Assembly (NCBI RefSeq): GCF_037038585.1
Contig: NC_092520.1
Location: forward strand, 188,956,604-189,020,603
DNA: 64,000 bases
Direction: 5' to 3'
From: Patagioenas fasciata
Taxonomy: Eukaryota; Chordata; Aves; Columbiformes; Columbidae
Position 1 is the first letter of the stretch. Each line of letters begins with the position of its first letter. A program made the position numbers and the translations under genes. Below, in pieces: positions 11,401-26,400 of this stretch. Under the pieces are notes generated by a model that saw only the letters and a list, made by a program, of their open reading frames with translations, searched no databases and was not told the DNA's origin.

Positions 11401-14400
11401 TGGGGAAAAAAATGAACCCAGGGCTTTTATTTCTCTCAAAATCTGATGCAAATAACTTATAATATCAAAGTAATGTTAACAATGCTTGGCCTAGGGAGAT
11501 GGCTTTATGTAAACATGAAAACTGAAGCAAATACAACCATTGTTTGTTTAATAAATCTTTAGCTTCCATTAAGACACATAGAAGAAACTTGGCATGGTGT
11601 GTCCAGCAAGTTTCCTAAGAATTACAACAGTTTATTCTTGCAATAAACAGGGTGCTGGAACACTAATTTATTGTATCTCATCAGGAATTCAGATTTTGGA
11701 GAAACTCAAGGCACCTACTACAAAACTAGTTTCACCTACCTTTTGTGCTGTTGTTTTACTTGAGTTAGTACCGCTTGCTGAAAATACAGGACTGTTCTGA
11801 GAGTTACTGAACATCGATAGCTCATCCTTAGAATCTGCAATCTAGAAAACAGGAAAAAAACGGTGATTATTTTAATTAGTTACAGCAGAGATTATGTTTC
11901 AATTTGCCAAATTTTGGATTCTTGATTTCATTTTCATGTAGTTGCTGTGCAATGCAATGCGTAAGTATCCAAACAACAAGTAAAATATCTTTAATTTACT
12001 CCTGAGTGTGATGGTAGGAGATGGGAGATAAAGATTTAGTCCTGGCTATTACCAGCGGAAGATTAAACATACATTTCCAGAGCAACACGACTCAGTGGAG
12101 TTTAAGGGCAGCTTCCCGTTAAATTCTATCCAGCCCCAGGACCATCACAGAAAGAAGGATCCTTTTCCTCCTGCCTTATTTCTTCCCTACTATGTTCCAT
12201 CAAACCTGGTCACCATGCAATAGCAGATAAAGTCCGACCAGCCTTCTGTCCTCACTGAAAACTAGATATTTTATCCTGGCGCAAGCTGATCTGATTCAAC
12301 TCTGCAACTCCAAAAGTCCTCAATCCCGGCATAACAGAGGCAGCAGGAACACGTTCAAGTGAATGGGCAAATTAGAGAGTAGAAATGTTTATTTTGATGG
12401 CAGCCTGAAATGACATCACACAAAGCAAACATGCAACAGCACCCTTCCTTCTGAAACGCTCTGCCGGGCAGCGAGGGAATTCACAACAGAAATTCCAGCC
12501 ATGGATGGTTCCACCCATGGTGAGGAAACTGAACAAAGGACAGTGACATCTATCTCCTTCCTTATCTAACCCGTATTTCCTTGAATTGTCAACAACCAGC
12601 AATTACATTTTAGATGTTATTAAACACAATTTTAAGCTGGTTACCATTGCTTTAGGCACATCCCATTCTTTCAAGTATAGATATGGTAAATCCCTGCTAA
12701 CAGACCAATGATCACCTCCCCAGCTTGGTGCAAGTGACTCATGCAAGTCCTCCAAGTACTTAAAAAAAAAATTACCCAAAGCAAACCACCATAATAAAGG
12801 ATTTCATTAAATAGGTTGAAATGTCTTCCCAAACACAGTATTTCTTCTTTTTTAATAAAAACTTGGTTGACTTCTGAGAATAAAAAGAATACTTAATAAA
12901 GCAAAAGGAATGGAACTGCTGTTCAGGTTGATCCCAGAGGGTGTCAGTGCGCAGCCTAAATGGACAATCACCTAAGACTGGTTCTCTGTGTTTCAAAAAA
13001 CACAGACCAGCTGCTCCGGTGTGAACACAGCCTGCTCTCACAGCCATCTGCTTCAGCTGGGTCACAAGGAAAGAAAGAAAAGAATAAAAAGCTACAGGTA
13101 CAGGGAGAACTGGATGCTTTCAGTGTAGGTCAGGGTGTCAAACACATTTTCACCGGGGGCCACATTGGCCTCGTGGTTGCTTTCAACAGGTCAAATGTAA
13201 TTTTAGGACTGGATAAATGTGAGAGGAGTTACATTTATCCAGTCCTAAAATTACATTCGTCCTTTTGGAAGCAACCGCGAGGCCGATGTGGCCCCCGGTG
13301 AAAATGCGTTTGGCACCCCCTGGTGTAGAAAGGAAAAGGAGAGATCTACAGCCCCACTCCCTGCTCGAACCAGCCTCCCATAAGCGCCCAAATCCCCCTC
13401 CAGCACAGAGCTCAGCGCCAGGCCCCTGAGCCTCACAAGTCTCCTTTGCCCTCCTCTGCCACTGTCAAAGAAAAAGAAGTAGGCCAATCCATTATTTCTC
13501 GCTTGAGGCAGCAAAACTGAATTTTGCCTGCACAGCAGAGGAGCTTTGAGCCCGTTCTGTGAAGGCTGATGGGATTTCATTAAACAAACCAAATGTGCAA
13601 TGCATATTAGGAAAAACTTTCTATGTCTTTAAGACTACAAACCATTCTCCCAGTGGAAGCAATGATAGCATGAAAGGTAACACGGGGAACAACAATGCAG
13701 AGAAGGCTGTTGTCTCTAGCACTTATGAACTTATAAATTCAGCCTCCACTGCAAAAACCTCTACAAGAAAAATTAGCGAAGGTGTAATTTAAAATAATGT
13801 ATATTAAACTAGAATACTTACCCTCAAATGTATAATTTATAAGTTGACTTTGGCTTCTTCCCAAATAATTAATTAATTTTCTTCAGTTCAAGCAGTGCTT
13901 ATAAATTAAAAATTTATTTTAAGCACGTAGGCAACAACTGCATATGGTAATGAAGTAAATTATTTAAAAACCTTGTGTTTACCTTGCTTATATCAGGCTC
14001 GGATTTGCTGGAACACATACTTTGAAGTTCCTGCACAAGATCTACTTCATCATCTGAACCAAGGGACAGCCTTTGCTCCAGATTTAATGTTTTCAATTGA
14101 TCCTTCTCTGAAGATCTGTATAAAAACAAAAACAAACACCCCCCCCCCCCAAAACAAGCAAGAGGGCAATTAAAATTAAGCAATGATACAGAATTTAAAT
14201 ATTATACACACCTGGAAAATAGTAATTTCTTTTCAAGTGACCTTTACTACCACAAACAGAAAGAGCGTAATACCTAATTAAGTGGTAGCAATAGTTGTCA
14301 ATAGTTGTTATAACATAATAGATCTTTTTTCTATTCAAATTATTCTCTCCATTCTGAAATTCTAAGACAGGATTCTTCTGCCCACTAGCTCGAAAGATTC

Positions 14401-17400
14401 TCCTCTTTATAAAACAGAGCAATCAATTTATTCTATTCTCCTTTTTGGACTTAACTCCAAACACTTAAAAAAACCCTGTCATACTGGAAGCATAAGTATT
14501 CTGCACTCTCTGTGCCTGTGGATATGGTAAAACCAAGGCTTCAGACTGAAGTACAGTCTCAAATGCAGCTCCCTCTGGCTAAATCATGCACTTTCTTAGA
14601 GAAACACTGTATAATGTAGACTAAAGTGCATGTGCTGTACCATTTTGAATTGCCATTCAGCAAGCTGAAAGAGCCAGAGGAATTTTTAAAATATAATGCC
14701 AGGTGAAAAGAGCATAGAGGTGCTTTTTCATGGCAGATTGAGTGTTACATAATATTCTTAAGTCACAGACTATTCTGTGAAGTGCTGCAAGGTTTGAACT
14801 ACAGAAATGGATTCTAAAATTATACTGAAGTACATACATTTTATTTTCTCTCGGAGATGAAAATGAAAAAGGATTCCTTTCTACAGAGGTAGAACCAAAA
14901 CATTACCAAATACAAACTCTTCATCTATTCATGATAATGTGCTGTTTTACAACACAACTTTATCATCTTCATTGTTTGCTAGGTTATACAAGTAACAGAA
15001 ATGAAAACTTACTTTGTGGCGAGAGAAGCTCTTTTCTTACAATTTGTTTGCAACATAGTCTTAGGTTTTATACCTGCACAAAAGAAAGATTGAGTTATGA
15101 ACGTGTTATCACGTGCATTGATTCTTCATTCTAAAATCTGTGATAAACAGGGAAAATGTGTTCCCGTTTACTGGCTAATTATATCAACAGAATCTGTTAA
15201 AGATCAGAATACACTCCTTGACACTGCTCAGAGTAGCACTGGGGCCACATGGAACTGCCGACATGGCAAATGAACATGAGGTTTCTGCGGAGGCACCTGA
15301 ACTGCCCTCACTAGCTCTCTCAAAGAGAAATCACTTGTCAACAGGAAAAGATTTAAGTTTGCTTCAGTTAAGTAAAAATCAAACAACTTATTCCTATACT
15401 TGGAATCAGGAACAATATTTGATTCTGATAGTCGAAAACAGAAGGCTACTAAAATGAAATTCACCATCCCATTTTTTACTTATATTCACAGGTATTAACT
15501 CCAAGAACATTCTCAGGTACAAGATACAGTATTAACCGTCCTACTTCAGGTTATGTTCATTTGATTTCTTAAATCCTCTTAACGGGACTAGATAAATTCA
15601 CAATTTAAAGAATTAGCAAGCAAAATCAGGACATTACAGCTGCAGTTCAGCACAGCAGAATTCTTTCCAAATACAGCTGAAGAAACAAAAAGCTCAATTA
15701 AACATTACAAAGTACAAGACATCAAGTATTTCAGTCTTTTATATATGAGGTAATTGAGGTTAGAATCTTACTGTTTCTAAAGTGTGTGTGTGGGGAAGCC
15801 TCTTTATTTCTAAATCCCTTCCTAACTCTTCACTCTGACCAAATTACCTTTGTTTTCTGAAAGCAAAAATAAGTAATTGGATTTTGTACTGCAGAAGTTT
15901 TCCTGTTTGATACTGTATTTGGTTATGCTTTTAGAAGAATGGTATGTTTGGTCTGCACATATCCAGATGTTATCCTTGTGTAGCAAACTGCTTAGAATAT
16001 CCTGAGTTTGGAGGGACCCACAAGGACCATCGAGCCCAACTGTTTGTTAGTTGGCTTATAATCTTGAGGTGGAAAGACATTTCAGAAGTGTCCGCTACTA
16101 ATGTAACTTTCACATTTATACACGTGCAGAGACCCAGTCATAGAAACCCTTCTTTATCACGCAGCATAGTGAAAATTGTGTGGAAACTTCTTGAAAACTT
16201 CACAGTATCTGTGATGACACAGGATATTTTACTTTTTTTCTTTTTTTTTTTTTTGCAATTAAAGAGAATATCAAACAAAAAATATTCAATTTAAAACTAA
16301 AGATCTCTTCCTTCCATTACAGGACTTCTAGATTACTTTACTCAATTTATCTAATAAGACTGAACGAGGGATGCACGACCTGAAGATGCATGCATTCACT
16401 TATTTTTACTTGGATTGAAACAATAGAAACTACTGTAGTAAATCTATTAAGTACATGTAAAAAAATCTCCCCAAAGTACGTATACTGTAAATAACAGATG
16501 AACGTAAGCTATAATTAGGATACCTCACAGTCACACAGAAGTTTTTTGGAACAAAGTAAACAATTTTTTACTGGTAAACATAAATACTAGTGTCATTTAT
16601 TTGAGAATTTTAAATTAATGATGTAGAAGAAAAGTTAGATTTGTGTCTACACAGTTTAAAACCCCACGCCTTCTTTCAGAATGGAAAACAGAAAGCTTTA
16701 CCTTCAGTATTTGTCTCCTGCTTGCTCCACGACTGAGAGGATAAATGGCCTGACTTCTTGCGAGGACTCGTGCTCACTTTTCTCCAAGAAGCATTCTCAC
16801 CTCTTTTCTTACTACGATTTTTGTAGCTTGAAACCATGGATAAAGGAAAATTTCCTCCCTTAAAATCTGCTATATAATTATCTAGCTCTGAAACAAAAGC
16901 AGAACAATGTTAAGAATAAATGACTTGCAATTTGACTACCCCATACAACTACTTAGTTTAATGACTGTAAATGCTTTTAACTGCTCATCTCCCATCATAA
17001 CTACAGTTATGTTTTATGGAAGTTTTTAATATTACATTGTTTCAGCACACAATCAAACACTTAAAAGCCCCACACTGGCAATGTACAACTACTTGCTTTT
17101 CAGACTGTTCACTGTTACCTGTTCTGGGTAGAGGACAGCCATGCAAAACAGCTTTATTTAGCAAGATACTGAGAGCAGCTTTAACCACAGCCTGTTGACC
17201 TTGGCTAGGATTTTTTTTGGCTGTTGTTTGCCCTGGCACAGACGGTCTTTTCACAGAGGCCCTGGAGAGTATTGTCTCTTGAACTCTGGGAGCTATCACC
17301 GCATTCCATAACTTGGACATCCACCTGTAGGCACATGAACAATACTTTAACTTCAGAGACAATTATCAAAACTCAAGATTTTATACTTCGCTTAACATTT

Positions 17401-20400
17401 AAGATTTTTCATTTTCAGGAAGTGCATATATTTTGGACTTCCAATTGTACCCCATTTCACAAAGGAACTGATTTTATTTCGAGTAGGGTTTGTTTGTTTT
17501 ATATTGTTATTTGACCTAACTTTCTTCAGGTTGCTTACGCAAACTGTTTACTACCTGATGCTTTTCCTCTTTCAGTAGGACTATAAAACATCCCTTTCAT
17601 TTTAAGGCTTAAAGAAAGAACATCCCAGAAAGATGTGTGTTCATGTGTATACAAACAAATCCCCCTTCAGCTTTGCCAGTTGTCCTGGTTTTGGCTGGGA
17701 TAGAGTTAATTTTCTTCCCAGTAGCTGGTATAGTGCCATGTTTTGGATTTAGAATAATGTTGATAATATGCTGATGTTTTGATTGTTGCTAAGTAATCAA
17801 GGACTTTTCAGTTTCTCATGCTGTTCCAGGTCCATAAGAAGCTGGGAAGGGACACCGCCAGGGCAGCTGACCTAAACTGACCAAAGGAATATTCCATACC
17901 AGTATATATTTTGGGGGACATTCAGAGTGTTGGCGTTTGTCTTCCCAAATAACTGTTACGTGTGATGGTGCCCTGCTGTCCTGGAGATGGTTGAACACCT
18001 GCCTGCCCATGGGAAGCAGTGAATGAATTCCTTGGTTTGCTTTACTTGTGTGTGCAGCTTCTGCTTTACCTATTAAACTGTCTTTATCTCAACCCACAAG
18101 TTTTCTCACTTTTACTCTTCTGATTCTCCCCCATCCCACCGGAGGGCAGTGAGTGAGAGGCTGCATGGGGCTGGGTCAGCAGCTGGGGTTAAACCACGAC
18201 ACCAGTGCCTGGAGAAGTTTCCAAGCCTGCAGGTGTTCACTCAGAGCCTGTTTGCTGCCAGGGTGGGAAAAAGGAGGTATTCAGTTATGATTGCACCCTT
18301 TCCAGTATTCTTCCATTTCCAAACCTGTCCAGCTTACAAGACCTTCCTATTCGTACAGCTGCCTTGCTCTCACTCTCCTTTTGTTTATTTGATCTGTGGT
18401 GGACTGTGTTGCCAGGATGCTGTGGATATTCCAGATTGTCTGGTTTAGAGACTGGGTCTGATTAAAAAAAACTGATTTGAAGAGATATGGTTCTTGTTGG
18501 ACTTTTGCTTTTCTAAGAGAGAAATATTAAATTGTTTCAGTACAGAAGTGAAAAATTTGTATTAGGAAATAAATAAATGCTATTTGTTACAGCTTATAGT
18601 ACTCCAGGGATAAAGGCTTGGAGTTTCAGGCTTAAGGCTCAGCTCACATCTATAAAAGACACTGAGACAATTTTTTTTAGATCAAATCAAACTCTTTTTT
18701 TCCCCTATACCCACACCCTCTTATGGGAAGAAGATGGTAAGATTGACAGTCAGAGGGTTTATATTAAAGGTCTGCAGGAAATGATAGGCTAGGATGCTGT
18801 GTTTCAGGTTTGCAGAAACCCATTCAGAAAAATTCTGTTTGACTGAAATGAACCATTTTCTTGGATCCCTTGATACACAGAAGCCATCTTATTAACCAAA
18901 AGATTATGATGAATTTTTTTGATGGTTAAAAAGAAAATGCAGGCTTTTTCTTTTTTTAAGTTAGAATGCATGAATCATTTGGCAGTTGTATTTTTGGTCA
19001 GTTATGCAGCGTAAGATTGAGATTTTATGATATATAACCATGCTACAAAGCACCAGTACAAGCCTGATAAAAGTTACATTACTTCAAAAAATAATTGGTA
19101 CAGTTGTTAAAATAAAATGCAAAATGCATATTGGAAATGTTTCTTGAAGCTCCCTTAGCATAATATTGTAGTTACTATTCCATATAGACACAGTCTGGTT
19201 CTGCTGGCTGAGTAAGCTGCCTAAAGAAACAATTGCTTTCATTTAGCAATAAAAAACTCTATCTCTTGATTTCTGCGTGTGTAAGCTTTAGATATTTTGC
19301 AATATTGCTAGTATAAATGTTAAGAAATTTACACTGCAGAGATAAAATTAATTATGCCCATTCTAATCTAACAGTTAGCAACTGACGGGTTGTACAATGC
19401 CATCCTCTCTCTTAATAAAATTCCAATCTGGTGTTTAAATTCAGTCTCACATTTGCTTTTCATTTGTGCTCATCTTCATCAAGTCCCCAGTTCTTTGATA
19501 TATCTGATACTCTGGAAAAGTATAATACCTCCTTGCCCCTGAAAAATGGCTGTAAAGCAAAACTCTTTACTGTTGGAATATCATCTTTAATTCACCATAT
19601 CAAAACCAAGAAAAAAATGTAGCTAAAATCTTCCTTATTTATTCACCCTACTCTCCAAAACATGTGAAGCAAGATGGAACAGCAGGAAAAATTTCCTGTC
19701 ACTTCTTCTCTCTGCCTTTCCAGGCACCTGCATCCACCACTTGCCTCGTGCCAACAGTGAGCCCAGAACAAACCTGCTTTGTCGACATCCGTGTGATGTC
19801 TTAATGAACTGCACTGACTCAGTGAAGCTTTAACAAATGCAAAAAGCAGTAGAACAGCACAGGGCAGAGGAGGGGCAAGAGGACAGGAGGGGTTAATCAG
19901 ATTGAAATATCAGCAAACAGTGAGCTGCTAATTAAATCTGTTTATTGCTAGTTCTATGCCAAACTGTTAGCCATCGTGCTGCTAATCTAAAAGCATCCAG
20001 TAAATGCTCACTGAAGCTGTGCTTTTTGTTTATTAGTGGACAAAAATGACAGTAAAATGAGGAGTCAGATGGCAAAAGACATTTTGGGGTTGTGCTCAAA
20101 ATCAAGCATCATGAATCCAGTCAAAGTCACTTAGGAGAAATCCAAACTCAGAAATGCATAATTAAGGTATCTAAAGAATAGTTTCTCTGTCCTCTACTAA
20201 TGTCATTGCAATAAATAAATGATTAAGACATTTCAGAGGACATGATTAAAGAGGGAGACAGGGGATAGATGCATGGTATACTTTATTTTTTAATTTCACA
20301 GCACCCATAAAATTTCAAGTCAATGCTACATCCGCATTTAGACTTTTATAGTTACTCTGGATATTAGATAATCTGTACTTTTAGGAAAAAAAAATGAAAA

Positions 20401-23400
20401 TGAACATGCAAAATGTATCAAGATCTGCAGAGAGAACAGAAGATGAGGAAGCCAGTGGACACGCTAAGCAAAGGACCCTGGAAGAAGGGTCAGCAGAAAA
20501 GAGTACAAGAGAGAGAAGTCAGAGAGGGAACAGAAGTGGCAGCTCAGGAGAAAATGAGCTCACTGCTACAAATCAGGGTGAGAAAAGTAATGTTGTATCT
20601 CCAGAAACTAATGTTATTATATGAATTATGAATAAGTTTTGAATCTTAACTAAGGGCTCATTACCTTTCTAACACAGCCAAGCAAGACCTTAGCATGAAA
20701 GTAATATATTTCAAAATTCTCTGATGATTTCTTGTATCACTTTCTAGCAATTGCGGAGAAAATGGAATGTGAGCAGATGTCCATGCAATTGTACGCAAGA
20801 AAAGACAAAATGTTCATTATTCTTCTTTTATGTTACTGGACATCTAACCACGTGCATAGCTAAATGTATACACCTGCCTTATTTACTATGATAACACTTC
20901 TGTGAAATTGCATGTATGTCTAAAAATGATATCAGACATTCAAAAGAGTAAGAAATTCTCCATATTTCCCTCATATAAAACTTCAAAAGGAAACTTTACC
21001 AACTTTTCAAGCTCAGAATTCTTGAATCTTATTTTGGTCTGTTCACTAATGAACCGCTTTCTTTACAGTGCTGTCTTGAAATGAAGAACAAAACCTCTAA
21101 AGGGTTGAGCAGTATTAGCTATTCTGGTGCAAGTAATATTTTGCAACCTCTGTGTCAGAAAATAAGTGAAAGATCACAACAAGACTGACTTTCAATCAGT
21201 GTTAGACACCCAGTTCCCACTTGTGTCCTTCAGAATTGCCCTTCTAGTAATTAAATATCAAACAGAAGTTTAAAGCTTTCAATAACTTCTGTTAAAATAC
21301 TTTCAAGGTTGCTGAGTCAGAAGAGTTTTGGGAGAAACAGAACTACTACATTTGTAATAAGTATCTATTGGCACTGAATGGTGTCAAACAAAACCAGAAG
21401 CCTTACTTCACTGTCGCTTGGCCATGCCCTGGCACCACAGGACAAGAGAAGAAATGTTTTGGCCCCATAAGTGCTTCAGGTGCTCCTAGACGCGATAAGC
21501 AAGAGTTCAGCTGGTGCCAAACAGCAAGAATCCAGTCTATGATCTTGCACACAGGATCACATGGAGGAGGCATTTTGCCTCTGAACTGCAGAAAGAAAAG
21601 ATGTTTGACATAAGACCTCTACTGCAAACACTTTCCTTGAAACCTTAAGAAGGCTTGTTGGTTGATTGTTTTTTCCCCTGGTATACTGCTATTACAAAAA
21701 TCAGAAACAGTCAGAAACTGGCCAAACATTTTTATGGAGTATATTGAAGTCTTTTATTAAGACTTATTTCCCCAACTACACTTCAAAAGCTCTCTCATTA
21801 TCAAGAACTTGCGATGCATCTACTTTCCTGTGGGAAACTGAGACACGAATTTGGCAGCTGTGTTTTTTCTATGGTGTATACGATTAGGACTACAAGAGAT
21901 ACCTACCATATCCTGTACAATGTAACTGATATAGATAAAGCACATAAAAGAACATACAATCACACTGAACAGGAATGTCTGATCCAGGCATATTCTCAGT
22001 GGATTTCCATATTGATTTTAGATTTAGTAGCAATGAAGGAAAGATGTCTTCCTCTAAGACTTACAATTTGCCTTTAACAACATGTTTGGTGCCAGAAAAA
22101 TCTTCTGTCTCCTCTGACTCCAAATTACAGTCTTCATCATCCTAATCCTAGGATTATCCTCTGGAACAGTGTGAATTAAAGAAAGCATTAAAAGATGCAC
22201 TAGGGATAGTATTTGCCAGCACTGAAGCCAGAGCTACTTGGTGGAGTCTACAGGTAAACCATATAAAGTTAATGTAGAAACCATTTAAACTGTTCCCATG
22301 TTTTTAATCTTAAAACATTAATGGTAAGGCACAAACAAGGTATCAAAATACAGAACAAGGATCTTTGAAAGAGACTATTGTTCAAATAGTAAATGTGCTA
22401 TAATTTTTCCTTAGATTTTTATAATAGATTAATCCTCCTTCTACTTTTAACTTTGTAATTACTATTTTAAGCCCCACACCAACTGGCATTTGAGTTTGCA
22501 TATGGCACATGCATGTATTTTTAAAAAAATGTACTAGCACACTAGGCATTTTTATTCACTATTTAATTAGGGAAGATACAGGAAGACACATGGCCTTTTG
22601 CTCCAAATAGCCACCATCTGCATATATGCTTTAGAGAAAATAAACTGATGAGATTACTACCCAAATTCTGTTCAACTTCAATCAGAGGTAGGAAGCTATT
22701 GCATTGTTAAACTCTAACCCATAAGACTAAAGATTGCTTTTAAGCCTGAAGAAAACAGCCTGAAAATAACACCTGTTATATGGTGCTGCAAGTTCTGGTA
22801 GCCAAAGCAGTTCGGCAGAATAAGTTTGATCCAGCTTTTCTCTGTGAACAAGCCAGAATACCACTGGTTCTGCAACTGTCTGCATTGCTGTGTTTCTTGG
22901 CCTTGTGCTGAACTGAAGACAGTCCTTCCCTTTGATCTTGAATGATCTATGATCAAAGTATTTCTGTCCTTTTATAAAGGGGCTTAGATCGCTAGATATT
23001 CTCCTGGCTTGAGAATACAATCTTTCTCCTTATGAGGATGGAGGAGAATTTTGCAACATACTTCTATTGCACTGTTCTCTGGCCTATACCTCCTTTCTAG
23101 CACTGTAGCGTATCTGCAAGACAACCCACCTCCTTGCCTACAGACAACTGCTGCCCTCCCTGTCCTTTGCAAGGATTCTGGAAACCATTCATACCCTCAG
23201 CCAGACAACCATTCATAATGGTTCCAGCTTACTATGTCTGTAGGGACCCAAACATTTAAAGCACAAGGGGAAAAAACGTTTCACACAGAAAAAAGTATGT
23301 CTAAAGTGAAAAAAAAAGTATGTCTATGTGAAAAAAGTAATCTAAGAAATGTAATCTATGAAAAGTTTCATTGATACATTTCACATGATTTTTTTTTTTT

Positions 23401-26400
23401 AATATTCTGTATTCCTGTTCTTGCTATTAAGGAATACCTAGGAGTGTTTCTAAATTTCCTCATTATCATAACTGAAATGTTCAGTCACCACAGATTTCCT
23501 CTTTAGGATCTCTTTGAATCAGTAAGCTTTTATAGATGAGAACTGTGGCACAGGATACAGGAGATGATGTCCCCAAGGACAACCAAGATACATCCAGCTG
23601 AACACTCAGAATTGACAGTAGCTCTGTTGTCCCAGACCAGGACTCCTTACTACTGAGAATTTTTTCCTGTTCATAGAACAATCTCCCTTTTTAAGGCTGT
23701 TCAGAACTCTGCTGCCAAGATTATTTTCCTTTGCAGCTGTCTTGATTGAACTCCGCCTCCCAACGTCAAACACTGCGTGACTGTCTGCAATAGTTGCTGT
23801 CACACTGGAGTGGTTTTCTTCCAAATAACTTTCAAAATTCCACAATTCTGCTTTTGCCCACATCTTTCTTTTAATTTCCCATCCTTCACTTATTATTCAT
23901 GTTAAACCAGACTTCCCATCTTTTTTCTCTTTCGGACTTTTGCTCCAGCTTCAGCAGGCCTGTTGGCTCAAAACAGCTTCCCTACTGATACGTTTTCACT
24001 CCTCTTTCCTCTTTGATTTGAAAATCATGAATAGTCTTTTTGCTGCTTAAAACTTAAGACAACACACACAGGTCATAAAACTATCTTATTTTAGATGTAT
24101 AGAATAAATTCCTCAAGAAAAGGAATTTACATTTGCTGAACAGGTTTTTACTAATATACTTACGTGAAAGATGAAAAAAAAATTATCGAAGGATGTTTTC
24201 ATACCATGGATAAGCAAATATCCACAGTACCATTATTTGCAGCCAACCTGTGTGTTTATGCTAATCAGCCATGACAATGCACCTTCCTATACGAGGTCAA
24301 GTACAACACCTATAGATACACAGCTTGTATCTTCCTAGAAATGAATGTTTTTTTCTTGAAACAACTTAGTTATCTGCTCAAATTTTGACATTACCATTGT
24401 ACATATTTCATGGACCCAGTAATGAACAAATTTGCTGAAGCCAATTCAAATTCTTACCTTGTTTATAACTTTTCTTCTTAAAAACTTCTGAAGCAAGCTG
24501 TGCATTGGCTCTCCATCCCACCTAAGCTGAACCCAACGGAAATGCTGCTGAACCAGCAGATCAGAGCCATGAAGATGACACTTGGCGATTGTCCCCAATA
24601 AAAAGCAGTTCTCATGGAAGTAAAAGGCACCAGAAACTCCACTTGCTAAAAATGAACCATAAAGAATTTTACTGAAATACTCAAAGCTTTGACATGATTT
24701 CATATAAAAGCAAGAAGCAGTGACATAATTGGAAAGAAAAAAAAACCTAACACAAAACCCAAACAACTCACCCCATTTAAACCAGCTTTAAAAGATGCTA
24801 TATTTGGTTAAGAAAAACTACTTGCATTAAAATATAAAAACTGACAAATTATGCTTTTCTCTTCTAAGTTCCCCATTCATCATGTATCATAATATAACTG
24901 TACTGTAGCAAAAACATCTATCCCGCATTCTTTAAATACCTCTCTGAATAGTGCAAGGATTTTCCGAACTCCGATTCTCAAGAGGTGCCAGAAAATCTCC
25001 TAGCAGTTCAGATAAAGAAGCTCTCTCCAGATTTTCTAAAATCACAATGGTTGTCTTGCTTACAGGAGGCTGTTTAACTGGGATCAGACAAGCTGAAATA
25101 TAAAAATCCCATTAATGTCTACTTACGAAAATTGACGTTTATTTATGTATACAGCTTTTACTTCTACTAATGCAACAAAGGATATTTTTTGTTATTTTTT
25201 TGCCTTTTAACTTATTATATAGTCTGCTTCTGTAAACTTGTTCAAAACTGGAAGCATAAAATCAAACAATAGAAAAAATATCATCCTCTACAATAAGGAC
25301 AAACATAGAAAGTTATTATTACAATTAATTCCTGGAATGGCTATAACGGGATCTTCATAGATAGGAAGGATTTAAGCACATTGAAAATAAATACAACAGA
25401 AAAGATAGCAAAGATCTCCAGAAACATTTCTTTCATCTGCTATAATACATCTTAAACTTTTAACATGTACTCTTTATACCATGTAGTAAAATAATTCAGA
25501 GCATTCCATGTTTATAAGAAACTTAATCATTCTGTGAGCTTGTCTATTTGCTTGCTACTATCCTCTGTTCAGAACTTCCTTCAATATCTCTCAGAATCAC
25601 CCGAATAATCAGAGCTAGTTCGAGGCACAAAAATCAGCACCTGAACCTAACAGGCATTAAAACCAAATATAAAGATGTCTCATTTTTTCACATTTCAGAT
25701 ATTTTCCTTTATTTTTTCTTGATTTTTAACATCTTGTTGCCTAAAAGAGAGATAGCTTTGGGAAGTGTTCCTGTAACACTACGTCCCAGGTGAATGCTTT
25801 TGTAATACAAATATTAAACAAAACACTTGTCTTGAGCATGTTGTGCCTTGCATTGTTTCAGAACTTCTTGAAGGTGGTACTAAAGATGGTCATCAAGGAA
25901 AATGGCGAGCAATAGGGCAAAACTTAGAGACTGACTGTAGCTGATGACTGCTATTTATCTGCAATTTCCTGAATATTACTGCCCTGTTTTATGAAGAGGA
26001 TATAGCTGGATGGCAGGGAGGACAGGTACCTCCTCTGTGTCTGGTGGAACCATTTGGAGAGAGGAGGACAGTGCTCTCCTAAGAGAGGAGATGTAGTAGA
26101 ACAATGGAGCAAGAAGCAGGCAGAAAAATGAAAGGCTGCATGCAAACACAGACTATTAATAAAAGTATGCTGCTGACAAAGAGTAAAGAATCCAGAAGCA
26201 GCTTTTCTAAGGGACATTGGCTAGTCAACAAATCAGACTACGAATGGTTTTATCCCCTGCAGGTGAAACACCAAAGTCCAGCTGACTTCTGACTAAATGG
26301 CCTCTTCTTCTCTCCCAGCAATGTGCTGGCACTCAGAATGACATGAGGGAAGAATCCCTGGCACAAGCTGTCCTCAAAACTGTGACCAAGATTTCCTGAG

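Larger units (their letters stand above)
17325..21406 (-). other. CTTNBP2: CTTNBP2 intron 17
   Basis: 4.1-kb intron, donor GTAAGG. It contains the solo LTR at 17681-18201 and a possible conserved non-coding element at about 19870-20060. The small ORFs (for example 18149-18465, which starts inside the LTR) are not genes. Confidence 0.9.

Noticed and set aside
18149..18465. ORFs beginning in the solo LTR
   Set aside because: They cross the LTR boundary into unrelated intron sequence, so they are chance frames.
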